Origin: Ceratorhiza oryzae-sativae
Lineage: Eukaryota; Basidiomycota; Agaricomycetes; Cantharellales; Ceratobasidiaceae
Length of the DNA: 64,000 nucleotides
Direction of reading: 5' to 3'
Assembly (NCBI GenBank): GCA_030998015.1
Contig: JARWMV010000040.1
Location: 1-64,000, forward strand
Positions 44,801 to 54,932 of this stretch are shown here, piece by piece. Made by a program: the position numbers and the translations under genes. Every line of letters begins with the position of its first letter. Position 1 is the stretch's first letter. The notes below the pieces were generated by a model, which was not told the origin of the DNA, ran no database searches, and was given only the letters and a program-made list of their open reading frames with translations.

Positions 44801-45879
44801 TGTCCCCACATAGAAGTACCAGCAATCAATCACCCGGGCTGCCTGTATGCAACACTGTGCATTTGCTACCTTGTTGTTGACATGGTACAATTGAGGCACG
44901 CTTGCAGCTGTGCGCTGTGTAACTTCAATTTGACATAGCATTATCATTTGTGAGGAGGTAACAGATGTGGACTGGGCAGTTGAAAAGGCGTCCTTTTGAG
45001 TCCGCACTCGCTTGCAGTTTGAAGGGGCAGGTGCGCCAGTAGAGGCTTGCTTCAATTTATCTTGAGTTGTAGAAGTGGGCATTTGAACTGAAATATTATT
45101 AGCCATTAGGTTCAACATAGATGCACCAAAAATACTCACAATTTGCTCCAGGAGAGCTTGCTGGACCACCATGCATAGCAGTGGGCAGAGGAGGTTGAGC
45201 GATCGACTACTTTTGATGCATATATATAAGTATGTGCACAACGTTATGAGGATTCCAGGCTGTACTACTCACAATATAGTTTTGAGGAGTATTTGAGCCA
45301 GAGGTGTACAGTGGTTGGCGCACATAGGTACCATGAGACCTGGTAGAGTTGCTAGTTGTAGCGTTTTTGAAGTTGAATGGAGGAATATGAGGATGAGTAG
45401 GGCACCAATACCTGGAACCACAGTAACAACCAACTACCATGATATCAATAAAGATGCCTGATCTATAGAGTCAAGGGCTCTTGACAAGTAAACTTGGTGA
45501 CAAGGACAAGGTCTGATGGTGCAACCAATGCACCTCTTAAATACTTCACTCAGAATCAACAGATCTTTTGAGCAAACCATCATACATTTGAAAGTGCTAC
45601 ATACATGGTAAGCTTCTGCAGCACACAGTGCCTGACGCTGCACAGATGGCAGGGTTTGAGTCATTCAGTGGGGTGACACAAGGGCAGGAATGCTTTGGAC
45701 AGGACAGCATGTCTAAGCGCCCAGCGTGCATGAGTCAGCCAACCAGTATGGAAATTTCTCCGAACACGGAACCCTGTCTCCAAAGAGCTGCTTTGGAGAG
45801 CAGACCCTTTCTCCCACATGACAGAAGCAAGGGGGAGAAACATTCTCCAAGGAGATTCTCCTTCTCCTTGCCAACCCTA
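41853..45879 (-). mobile_element. 4.0-kb hAT transposon inserted in the G3 LTR
   Basis: Ends are TAGGGTTGG and its inverse CCAACCCTA, with purine-rich GAGAAGGAGAA motifs repeated near both ends. The octamer ATATGCAT flanks both sides (41845-41852 and 45880-45887). The intact LTR at 52511-52520 shows the empty site. An 8-bp duplication, TA-type ends and the encoded protein identify the hAT superfamily. It is richer in CpG than the element it entered. Confidence 0.95.
42069..45440 (-). pseudogene. hAT transposase gene, multi-exon, with three TGA stops
   Basis: Exons join at consistent GT-AG sites, for example a 51-bp intron at 44619-44669. Pro/Gln-rich N-terminal exons are followed by a BED-type zinc finger (FLRCTECLKNNKWQTW, then LHPHLFNKHH). 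The catalytic core comes next, with LWTDEIQHAF and MLDNASNNN. Later exons give CFLHVINIAVQ and a C-terminal dimerisation region with LALDMLPAQALSVSSEHVF. In-frame TGA codons occur after HFVNKH and twice in the last exon; each could be a former CGA. Transposase binds the ends and moves the element by cut and paste. This copy looks recently disabled. Confidence 0.85.
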
Positions 45880-45888
45880 ATATGCATG

Positions 45889-48800
45889 TCAGTTCATGAC
45901 ACTTCCCCCCTTCAAGGCATGGGGGTCATGGGGTGCCTTTGGATGTGACTTGACATAGTCAGCCATGAGTTCTGGTGTGTTTACCAGGTCATTGTAAATT
46001 AACCATTGTTGTTTTTCATAACCAAGCCATTTGACATAGTATTCGAAGACATTAGATTTTTTGTTGTATTGTGATTTTATGATCTGTTCCACTTTGAATT
46101 CTTCTTCCCCTTCAGGAGTTACCACAGGTGGTGGTGGGGGAACCTGACATCCATAGGGGTCATCTTTATATTTGGTCAGGAGTGAAACATGAAATACTGG
46201 GTGTATTTTCATGGTTATTGGCAAGTCCAGTTTGAAGGCATGAGTGCCATGTTGTGCTACCACCTTGAATGGTCTGATTCTCTTGTGGGCCAGTTTCCTG
46301 GAGGCCTGTTGTGTCTGTATGTTCTTGGTGTCAAGCCATACTTTGTCTCCAACCTTAATAGCTTCTGGGGTCTGATGTTTCTGGTCATAATATTCTTTGA
46401 TCCTCTGGTTTGATATTTCCAGAGCAGCCTTAAGTTTGTCATGACCCTTTTGAAGCCATTCTGCATGGTTGTCTGCTAGGGGGAATTCTTGTCCCTCCTT
46501 GTCCCCTACTGCCAACCTTGGGTGGAAACTGTAGTTTGCAAAAAATGGTGATTTGCCAGTTGAGGCATTGACACCCTTGTTGTAGGCAAATTCAGCCAAG
46601 GGTAAGAGTGAGACCCAGTTGTCCTGCTGATCTGATACATAGTGTCTGATGTACCCTTCTACTACTTGGTTGGCCCTTTCAGATTGGCCATCTGTTTGAG
46701 GGTGGTATGCTGTAGAGTAGGAGGGTTTTATATCCAGCTGTTTGTACAAGTGCCTTAAAAATTTGGATGCAAAGTTGGGGCCATGGTCTGAAATGGTTTT
46801 TTGTGGTAACCTGTGAAGTTTCCATATGTAGGTTAAGAACAGGTTGGCACAATCCATAGCACTGGCTTCCGATTGACATGGAATAAAGTGGACCATTTTT
46901 GTCAGCTGGTCAACAACTGTAAATATGGCATCAAACCCTTCTAACAGGGGTAGCCCAGTCATCATAGGTGATTTCCTCCCAAGGTTTTTCTGGTGCTGGT
47001 ATTGGGTTTAGGAGCCCTGGGGGAACTTGGTTGCTGTGCTTGTTCCTGATGCAGGATTTGCAATGTGTGATGTATTTGTTAACTGACTTTTTCATTGATG
47101 ACCACACATATTTGCAGTTTAACAGCTCATATGTTCTGAACTGCCCTGGGTGTCCTGCTGCTGGGTTGTCATGACAACTTTCAATGACCAGCTTGCAGAG
47201 TTCTTTATTGTTTGGGACATAAATTCTGCCCTTGTATTGTAAAAGTCCCTCATCCCATTCCCAATTCTTGACCTTCTCATTGTCATCTAAGGCTTTTAGC
47301 ACTTTTGATAGGTGCTTGTCCCCTGGGATAGCATCCCTAATGAGTTGTTCCAGGTCATGGTCCAGTGTGATTGCTTGTAGGCACAATGATTTTAACTCCA
47401 AAAATTAGTTTTGCACAAGAAGAGCTTGGCTCTCACTCCCCTCTTTAGGGATGTGTCTTGACAACCTAGAGAGTATGTCTGCCTGGCCATTTTTTGCTCC
47501 TTCAATGTATAGGATCTTGAATTCAAATCTGGATAGGAACTTGTGCCATTGTGTGACTCAGCCATTCAGTGGCTGATTTGTCTTCCAATACTCTAAGTTT
47601 TTGTGATCACAAACAATGTTTACTGGGTGTTCAGCCCTTTCTAGCAAGTGACACCAGTGTTTGAGAGCTTTTATGATTGCCAGCATTTCTTTGTTGTAGA
47701 TATTGTAGTTTGTTTCTGCTGGGACCATAACTTTAGAGTGGTAGGAGATTGGGTGGAGCATTCCGTCTTCCCTGCATTGTAGTAGTACAGCACCTGTGGC
47801 ATAGCCTGAGGTGTCTGTTTCTAGAATAAATGGTTTACCAGGCTCTGGCTGAATTAGGAGGGGGGCCTCTTTTAGTTTCTGCTTTAATGTGTTCCATGCC
47901 TGGTCCCTCTCCTCAGTCCATTCCCATTTTACATCCTTCTTGACTAATTTGCACAGACATTTTGTAATTTTTGAAAAGTCCTTTATGAAGTGCCTTAACC
48001 AATTTGCAAATCCCAGCCCTTCCAGGACTTCCGTTGGGTTGGTAGGGGTTGGCCATTTGACAGCCTTTTCAACCTTAGCCAGGTCCACTGTATTTCCCTG
48101 GGGAGTCACTACTATTCCCAGGTAATCAACCTTGGTGACATCAAAAACACATTTTTCTAGTGCGCAATGCAGGCCAGCTTTTTGAAGACGTTGTAGGACT
48201 TCTCTGACATGTTCGTCATGCTCTTCTTGGTTTTTAGAGAACACCAGTATGTTGTCTGTATAAATTACAATGTAGATGCCCTCAATGTCTTAGAATTCTT
48301 CTCAGATCATAGCCATGAATGTTCCTGGTGCATTCTTCTGGCCAAATTGCATGACTAAGGATTTGTACAACCCATACTTGGTCTTGAAAGCAGCCTTCCA
48401 TTCATCTCCTTCCTGAATCCATATAAGATTGAAACCCCACTTTAGATTGAACTTGATGAATATCTTTGCCCCACACAGGGTTTCCACAATATCATTGATG
48501 TGTGGGAGTGGGTACACATTGGAGACAGTCATCTCATTTAGCTGCTGGTAGTCAATGCACATGCACAGCTTCCCATTCTTTTTTTTAACAAATATAACAG
48601 GGGATGCCATTGGTGATCTTGAGGGTCTAATATGCCCTGCTTTCAATTGGCAGTCTAAGGCCTTGTGCAATTCTGCATCTTCCTTGACACCCACACTGTG
48701 TATGGGGCCATGCCTTGGCTTAGTGTCTGGTTTTAGGTCTATCTCCATATCCCACTTCCTATGGGGTGGTAATGGCTGGACATCATCTTCTTCAGCAAAT

Positions 48801-49414
48801 ATTTTCTTGAATTCTTTATATTTTGCTGGGAGCAAGTCTAGGGAGTCCAGCTGGAGTTCCTTGGGTTCATTTGCTTGTATGTGTAGGGGTTTTGTGATGC
48901 AATGCTTCAAGCATATTGGCAAGTTGAATTTCATGTCCTTCCCATCCCAATCAATGTCAGGATTATGGAATTTGAGCCATGACATGCCCAGGACTAAATC
49001 ATTTTTGCCAACATTCACAATGTAAGCACTGAGAATTTCTTGGTGCTCCTGAATACATAATTTGAAGGTGCAGTAATGGGTCACAGACCCAGAGTCAATC
49101 TCCCTTCCATCAATTACTTGTAGTTTCTTTGGTGTTTTTAGGGTGATGGTAGGAATACAATAATGTTTAACAAGGTCTTCATGGATAAATATGGATGTGG
49201 CCCCTGAGTCAATCATGGCCCATCCACTAAATTTTTTCATATTGTATGCAAACTTGTGTTTGGGGGTTATGTGCAGAGGGAATGCATGAAAGAAGAACTG
49301 AAGTTGTGATTGGTTTCCTAACAACATACATTCCATTTCCATATTTTTATTTTCATTCAGCACATTTTGTGACATAGTGCCCAAGACCACCCCCCTGGCA
49401 CAGTTTGAGCTCAT
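45889..49414 (-). pseudogene. G3 gypsy pol: protease, RT, RNase H, integrase, chromodomain
   Basis: Starts MSSNCARGVVLGTM at 49414, where ATG overlaps the gag stop as ATGA. The protease has AMIDSGATSIFIH and LVLGMSWL. In RT the first catalytic Asp is changed (FIKFNLKWGF) and the YxDD box reads YTDN. RNase H contains FILETDTSGYATGAVLLQ. The integrase has HHCC residues (H and H before AAGHPG, then CKSCIRNK), and a frame change at about 46955. The catalytic residues appear in TVVDQLTKMVHF, TISDHGPNFASKF and TDGQSERANQVVE. A chromodomain near 46000-46110 (EEFKVEQIIKSQYNKK, YYVKWLGYEKQQWLIY) ends the protein. Stops near 48302, 48245, 47558 and 47401. Confidence 0.93.
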
Positions 49415-50802
49415 TCTTTTACCAACTCATTGTCAGTTGTTTCTACATCCTCTACCACTGCCTTGTATCCTGACATCTTGGCTGAGGGGCATTTGGCAGC
49501 TATATGGCCACAACCTCCACAGTTGTAGCAAGTATTTGTTCCCTTTCCTTTTCCTGCACTATCCAGGTCCATTGCGTCTGGGTCCTTTGCCTTGGGGGCC
49601 ACTTGTGGGTGATTGTCCTTCTTTATGTCCTTAAAGGACTCTTGGACATTGGAGTTGCTAACATTGTACCAGACTGAAGGGACTGTGAAACCCTTGGTGT
49701 TGGGCCTAATGGCCACAATTTGGCCCTTTACCACCTTGCCATCCTTGATCTTGTATACCTGCTCCCCATTCTTGAACTTTTCCCTTGGGGAATTGCTTTG
49801 GGAAGTGGTTGGTGACTTACCAGACAAGGCATTATTGCTGCTAGTCTTGTTGCCCCCATGGGATGTCCTTTTGCTCCCAAACAAAATAAGGTGACAGTCA
49901 ATTTCCAGGGCCCGCTGAGTGAGCTGGGCAAAGGTTTTAGTGCAAGGATCATAGTTTTGGGCCACCATGCTGTCTGTCACATTGGATGACAGACCATCAT
50001 AGAATTGGTCAAGCATGGCTGCATTGTTATAATTGAGCCCTGTCGAGTATAGGTTGAATAGGGTGAGATAGTCTTGGACTGTCTTGGATTGTTTCAATTT
50101 CTGCCACTTGTTGTGGTTATTTTCAGTGCAGTTTAAATCTCCATAACAGGTAGTAAATTCTTGCCAAAACAGGTTGGCATTGTGAAGCCATGGGACCATG
50201 GTTCCAGGGTTTAAGATTTTGAATTCCTCATATGAGTTGACCCATTCAGCAGTGGACCCTTTGAGGTAGGACATAATGAAGGCAACCACCTGATCTGCAG
50301 AGTGCCCACTCATGTTTGTGTTGATGTATCAAGCACATGCGATCCTAAATGAAATGGCATCTTCACATTTCTTGCCATCAAATTTTTGGGGAGCAGCCAT
50401 TTTAACCTTTGTGGTTGACCTGCTAGAAGGAGTGGTGGTTGCTGGTTGTAGCTGGGTCATGCTGGAAGAAGGTTGTACTTGGGTGGTGCTTGTGCCACCC
50501 AAGGAGGTATTGATGTGTGCTTCAATGCATGTGATAGTGGTTTGGAGTATTGCTAACATGCCAACTAGGTTGTTGACTTTGGTGGCCAGCCCAGCCAGAT
50601 TGGTGTCTATCTTCATCTGGTTTGTGGTGAGTTTTGCTTTGAGCAAATCTGTGTAGGTTTTATTATTATGTTCAACATCTCCAATATCATTTTGGAGGTT
50701 GTTGGTTTGTTCTTGCAATTCATCCATTGACTGAAACATATAAATGACTTTTTCTCCATCCAACATATTTGTCCAAGCAGGGGCAGAGGGTTGTGACACC
50801 AT
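49411..50802 (-). pseudogene. G3 gag, one premature TGA
   Basis: Starts MVSQPSAPAWTNMLDGE at 50802, has a helical N-terminal region and a Thr/Ser-rich linker, then MAAPQKFDGKKCEDAI. A TGA at 50329-50331 follows ISFRIACA; the frame then runs uninterrupted to 49411 with the capsid-like WVNSYEEF and FYDGLSSNV segments and a zinc knuckle CYNCGGCGHIAAKC. The single stop is consistent with CGA-to-TGA decay. About 463 codons in all. Confidence 0.92.
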
Positions 50803-51027
50803 TTTTTTTTATTTTTTTTAAGGAGACCTCAGATAGATTCTTAAGAACAACAGAGGCAATAGGGAATTACAGGAAATTGAGAGTTGTTTTGATAGTAGAA
50901 GATTTCTGTACCCTGCACAAGTCTATAAATTTCAAAGTTCTTGATCCCCCCAAATCTTAGCCACATATTGTCCAAGTCCCAACTCTTGGTGTCTTGGCAA
51001 TGATACTGAGGTTCCACCCTTTTTAGT

Positions 51028-51736
51028 TTAGTCTGATCCCAAAGGAGTGCTTCCTTGGAGAAGGTTGACCTGGGCTGCCAGAAGGGGTGCTTCTTCCTGA
51101 ATTGGCAAGCCCTTGCCACTTAGAAAGGTAGGGTGAGGAAGGTCTGACAGTGTTGAGAAGACAGGGAAGGCATACTTGTGGGGTGTAGCTGTTTCTTGGA
51201 CTTGTGCTTGTAGTTCAAGATGGTTGTGAAGGAGGGATAGATAGTCCTCCTGGTGTTCACGCAACTGCTCAGTCAGGTATGTGCAGCAGGCCTTGGCTTG
51301 GTGAAGTTTCTCACAAGTTTATTCATACCTATTGCAGTAATGATGATACCTGTCTTGGAAGTTTTCAATGGTATCTTGTAGGTGACAAAGGAGTTGTTGG
51401 CCAAGGTTCTCCAGCTTATAGCTGGTGACAGGGGATGATGTAATGGTATAGGAATTTGTCCTTCTTAGGACAGTAGGGGCAGCACACTGGGAAGGTGGCT
51501 CCATTTGCCTGATGGCAGATTTTGCACTTGGGGGCACCTGGCTTGGTGACAAAGGCTTGTTGGGCTTCTCTGACTTTCTGGGGTTGGACTTTGACAATTT
51601 TCACTTGGTTAAAATTGATGTGCCCAGCCTCTTCAAGGATGTCTTCAACTGAGTTGAGGGTAAAGCAGTGGATAGACAGGTGTCCAAACCACCAACACAG
51701 ATGGCAGCACTGGTCTTCTGTAAAGGGTTGTGCCAC
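51028..51736 (-). pseudogene. G3 pre-gag frame, cysteine-rich
   Basis: Upstream of gag on the same strand, 51736-51416 encodes a Cys/His-rich stretch: CCHLCWWFGHLSIHC and, later, CKICHQANGATFPVCCPYC. A second frame from 51597, with one stop, continues to 51028 with a helical, Gln-rich region (YLSLLHNHLELQAQVQE). Standard Ty3/gypsy elements have no gene here. The zinc-binding look suggests a nucleic-acid-binding accessory protein, but the assignment is inference. Part may be a decayed single gene. Confidence 0.5.
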
Positions 51737-52148
51737 TGAGGGCTGTGCGTTCTGTCAGAGATGTACTCAAGCAAGAGCAAGATAGAACAAGAAGAGAAAT
51801 AGACCCTTTCCCAAGTCTGTTGGAACAGGAAGGTGACCTCTGTTGCTCAGCTACTTAAGGGCAATGAGCAACCCCACCTCTTGTCAACAAAAGAGATTGG
51901 AGAACCAAAGCTTGTTACAACATGTGAGGGACCCAACCTTTGGTCAGTGAGCAGCCACATCTGCAAAGACCAGTAGCATTTCAACTGATACAGGTGTACA
52001 AGGTTTCACAGAGGCACGTATAGGGCAACAATGTCTTGTGGCTGTGGATAGGTGGAGTGGGATTGGGGAAGGCAACAGAGAGTTATCTCAAGACAATGCC
52101 AATGGTGTTCCAGACATATCCCAGACAACACTGAGACTTACGATTGAA

Positions 52149-52161
52149 AAGAACTTGACCT
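52149..52161 (-). promoter_or_regulatory. Self-priming primer-binding site of G3
   Basis: On the minus strand AGGTCAAGTTCTT lies two bases after the 5' LTR. It is exactly complementary to AAGAACTTGACCT inside the LTR (plus-strand 52225-52237), whose 5' end is 35 nt from the start of the TATATAAA box (52272-52265). This is the arrangement expected for Tf1-type self-priming. Confidence 0.78.
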
Positions 52162-52163
52162 GA

Positions 52164-52533
52164 TGTTGACAATGACAAGTCAGGCAACAAGAAAGTAAGA
52201 AAGAAAGAACTTGTATTCAGTGAGAGGTCAAGTTCTTGAGGAGTCCTCTGCGAACTTGACCTGGTTTATATACATAGTACAAGCCACATCATCACAAACA
52301 AGTCTGTACAGTGAGTCATGACTGATAAGAGATAGAAGCGATAGAAGCGACTGTGGAACTGCAGAATTTCACATCAGAGTTGAAATACCTCTTGGTTATC
52401 AGTGCAGAACATCCCCTGAATCACATGACACAGATATACCATAAAAGGCAAGTATGGTTTGAAAATGATCTTGTAAAATATAATAAATCAAGAAAATATT
52501 ATAGAATGGATATATGCATGTCAGTTCATGACA
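52164..52533 (-). repeat. G3 5' LTR
   Basis: 370 bp beginning on the minus strand TGTCATGAACTGAC and ending TTGTCAACA. Includes TATATAAA and the self-complementary start motif. It contains the empty hAT target ATATGCAT. Confidence 0.93.
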
Positions 52534-53502
52534 CCTCAGTTCCAAAATGCTGTGTTAGACCTGAAATACTATATGCACACCTGTAACAATAATTTCTGAG
52601 CATTAATCTGCTGCAATATACATGTGAAAAATTTTTGTACACCATATAGACTACATATTCAGAACTCTCTGAATTTTGTGCATTTTACAAGCTACTAATG
52701 AAGTGAATGTAGTGGGTTTCAAGGTGACTGAAACATTGGCCTTAAGGCTCAAGAACAGAAAACTGCATGCAATTGAGCAGGTTTAATTTTCTACCAGATG
52801 TACTAGATACCATTTGAAAGCTCTGGGTAGCATGCATCAAATAAGCTATCACACAACTTGACATGACAACATTTGAGCATAATCAGGTGCAGGAGCCCTG
52901 GAATTCCAGCAAGCTCCAGCAGCTGCTGGAATTCCATATGGAGTCCAGCTCCTGGCCTGCTGGAGCTGGAGCCAGAGCAGGAATGAAGAAAATTGCAAGG
53001 AGTCTGCCTGCAGGAGGTGGACTCCTGCAAAATTCCAGCACAGCATCCTTAGTCAAAGCCATTCAATGTTCCTCTGACTGAAGCAGGGCATAGCTCCAGA
53101 TGCCTTGCCAGTGGATGAGTTAGGTACTGCAGTGATAAACTGGATTGGTATGGTGGTCTGGGCAGCTCATAGATAATGCCACACAGTGACTTTCAGGTAA
53201 GTCCTTGTGTTATGTCATAAAATTACATGTTAATGGCCTTTTGATCAGGCCTGGTTCCATGATCCAGCTTAACACAAATGGATTGTGCATGCAATTTGAC
53301 CAATCAATTCTTCATGAGAGCTTGACCAGCTGTGGTCTGACCAGTTCTAAGGCTCTAAAGCCTTCAATCCAGAGGAGTTGTTGTTTTGAAAACAGAAGTG
53401 AGCTTAAGATCAGTTACAGTTTCCTTGAGGCCAACAGGTCCTTGGCAAAAACCTGTGGGGGTAATGGTGTGTAATTAGGCATATGGAGGGGCAATGAAAA
53501 TA
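52534..53502. other. No gene; palindrome-rich segment at 52890-53045
   Basis: Repeated CTGGAATTCCAG-type palindromes and CTGCAGGA/TCCTGCA motifs fill 52890-53045, resembling 36989-37190. A stretch near 52670-52730 resembles 13670-13720 (GCATTTTAYAAGYTACTAA). No coding potential is supported. Confidence 0.5.
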
Positions 53503-53605
53503 GGGGTGTAGTAACAGTGTCATTATGCCAAATTACACTGGTGTAATGGGATCATGACAGATAATTATGTGTCATTACATGGAATTACACAATTACTACA
53601 CCCCC
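53503..53605. repeat. About 100-bp foldback element
   Basis: Imperfect inverted arms of about 45 bp begin GGGGTGTAGTAA on the left and end TTACTACACCCCC on the right, with several GTAATTACAC-like steps inside. It could be a very small MITE or a structured RNA. No clear target duplication is seen. Confidence 0.6.
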
Positions 53606-53851
53606 ATGTTTCATTACACCTCAAGTTTTTGCTGAGTCCATCAAGGTCCAAAGTCCACTGTTCCAGGCAAGCCCCTTGTTCTTTCAAGCATCTATCTGGG
53701 TTACTGATTTGAACATTTATTGAATGCAGAAAGATGGCAGTCCCTGGGAAGGAGGTGGGCTGCTCTTACTTGTTGTCTGTCCTTTTTCTTATACTGCTAT
53801 CTCCATTACATGGAATAAACCCCCAAGGGTTTCTGATACTCCCTGTGGGAC

Positions 53852-54208
53852 ATGCCAGAGAATATCTGTTCAATCTTTGATGGAGTGATAGCCAACTACC
53901 ACACCCCACAAGTCCTCAAAGCATTTGATGTATTTGACAATCCCATTCATCCCAACAATGTTGGGAACAGGCTGACCAGGCCACTTGTATATATGACATG
54001 CACTTTTGAGAAGATGATGTTCAAAGGACCTAAGGTCCAGAACAGTTGCAAGTGGCAGGTGTATGCCAATCTTGCCAAAGTTCCACTCATCAGACCAGAC
54101 ACTTCCCTGTTGCTGCTGGCTGCATTGTTGTTGAAGTGGAAAGCTTTTGAGTTGGATGATCATGCTACAACTGACAGGTCAGCAAAGTGTCTCACACCAA
54201 ACTTTTAA
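53852..54208 (+). pseudogene. Fragment of an unrecognised gene
   Basis: A 118-codon frame includes FDVFDNPIHPNNVGNR, RPLVYMTCTFEKMMF and YANLAKVPLIRPDTSLLLLA. The regular hydrophobic pattern and rare stops suggest real coding origin. I have a weak recollection of similar sequences in agaricomycete repeats but cannot name a family. No start context or 5' part is visible; CpG content is low. Confidence 0.4.
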
Positions 54209-54932
54209 TATCACCCTATTCTAACATATATTACCTTCATATCCTTATAATGTATTCACTTGCATGTACTCCATTGAATCCCTCCACAATAATTAAGTCC
54301 ATCCCTTTTTTGGGATCACTTATCTAAATCCTGAGCAAGGTTGCTGTTGCTGAAGGTGACACTCTAGAATTGATATTCTGGATGAATCCTGTGCCCCCAG
54401 GCAACCCCCGTGTGTTGTCAGGGCAACATCTCAGCATGTGGTTGTTGATGATTGTATATGAATGACAAAATCATGTAGTGGACTAGATCACAAAGAATGG
54501 TTATTTCTTGTTTGCACCTTGATTGTTGAGGGTCATTCTGATCCAAAGTAACTGACATAGCTGATAATCAATAGTTTCTAGATGCAGGATAGTGAGTATG
54601 TACCTGTGGCTAGTTGTGTGGTGAAATGTGCATTGATATGTAATGGCACCTATCTATAAACAACCCATAACCTATCTACAAATTTGGAAACAATCACGTC
54701 ACCTGGCTTTGTGAGAAAATTTTCCGATGCCAAGAAATGACCCTCCCCCCACCTCAGGTGCAGTGCTTTCTTTTTGTGCACCCCCTTGGTTCCAAGGCTC
54801 CACCGCTCCCTACTAATTTCGAATTGTGGATCTCCTTTTGCAGAACTCTTGGGAACCAAATAGGGCAGATGTATTGTAGATCATATGGTCATAATTTCAC
54901 AGCCAAATTGGCTTGATACCTAGTCCAATCAA
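54209..54932. other. Boundary of the CpG-normal island; no gene
   Basis: No convincing frame. CpG dinucleotides are nearly absent before about 54690 and common after it, so the edge of the decayed DNA lies here. The right part is the likely 3' flank of the kinase-like gene. Confidence 0.5.

Larger units (their letters stand above)
41497..52533 (-). mobile_element. Full-length G3 Ty3/gypsy chromovirus with target duplication
   Basis: LTRs of about 370 bp lie at both ends, with a 5-bp duplication CCTCA at 41492-41496 and 52534-52538. Minus-strand order: 5' LTR, self-primer site, pre-gag frame, gag, pol, polypurine tract (GGGGGGAAG, about 45903-45913), 3' LTR. A 4,027-bp hAT element sits in the 3' LTR; without it the element is about 7 kb. 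Point stops, one integrase frameshift and changed RT residues disable it. Confidence 0.95.

Noticed and set aside
54650..54859. A 69-codon minus-strand frame downstream of the kinase-like gene
   Set aside because: No motif; the position fits the 3' flank of that gene.
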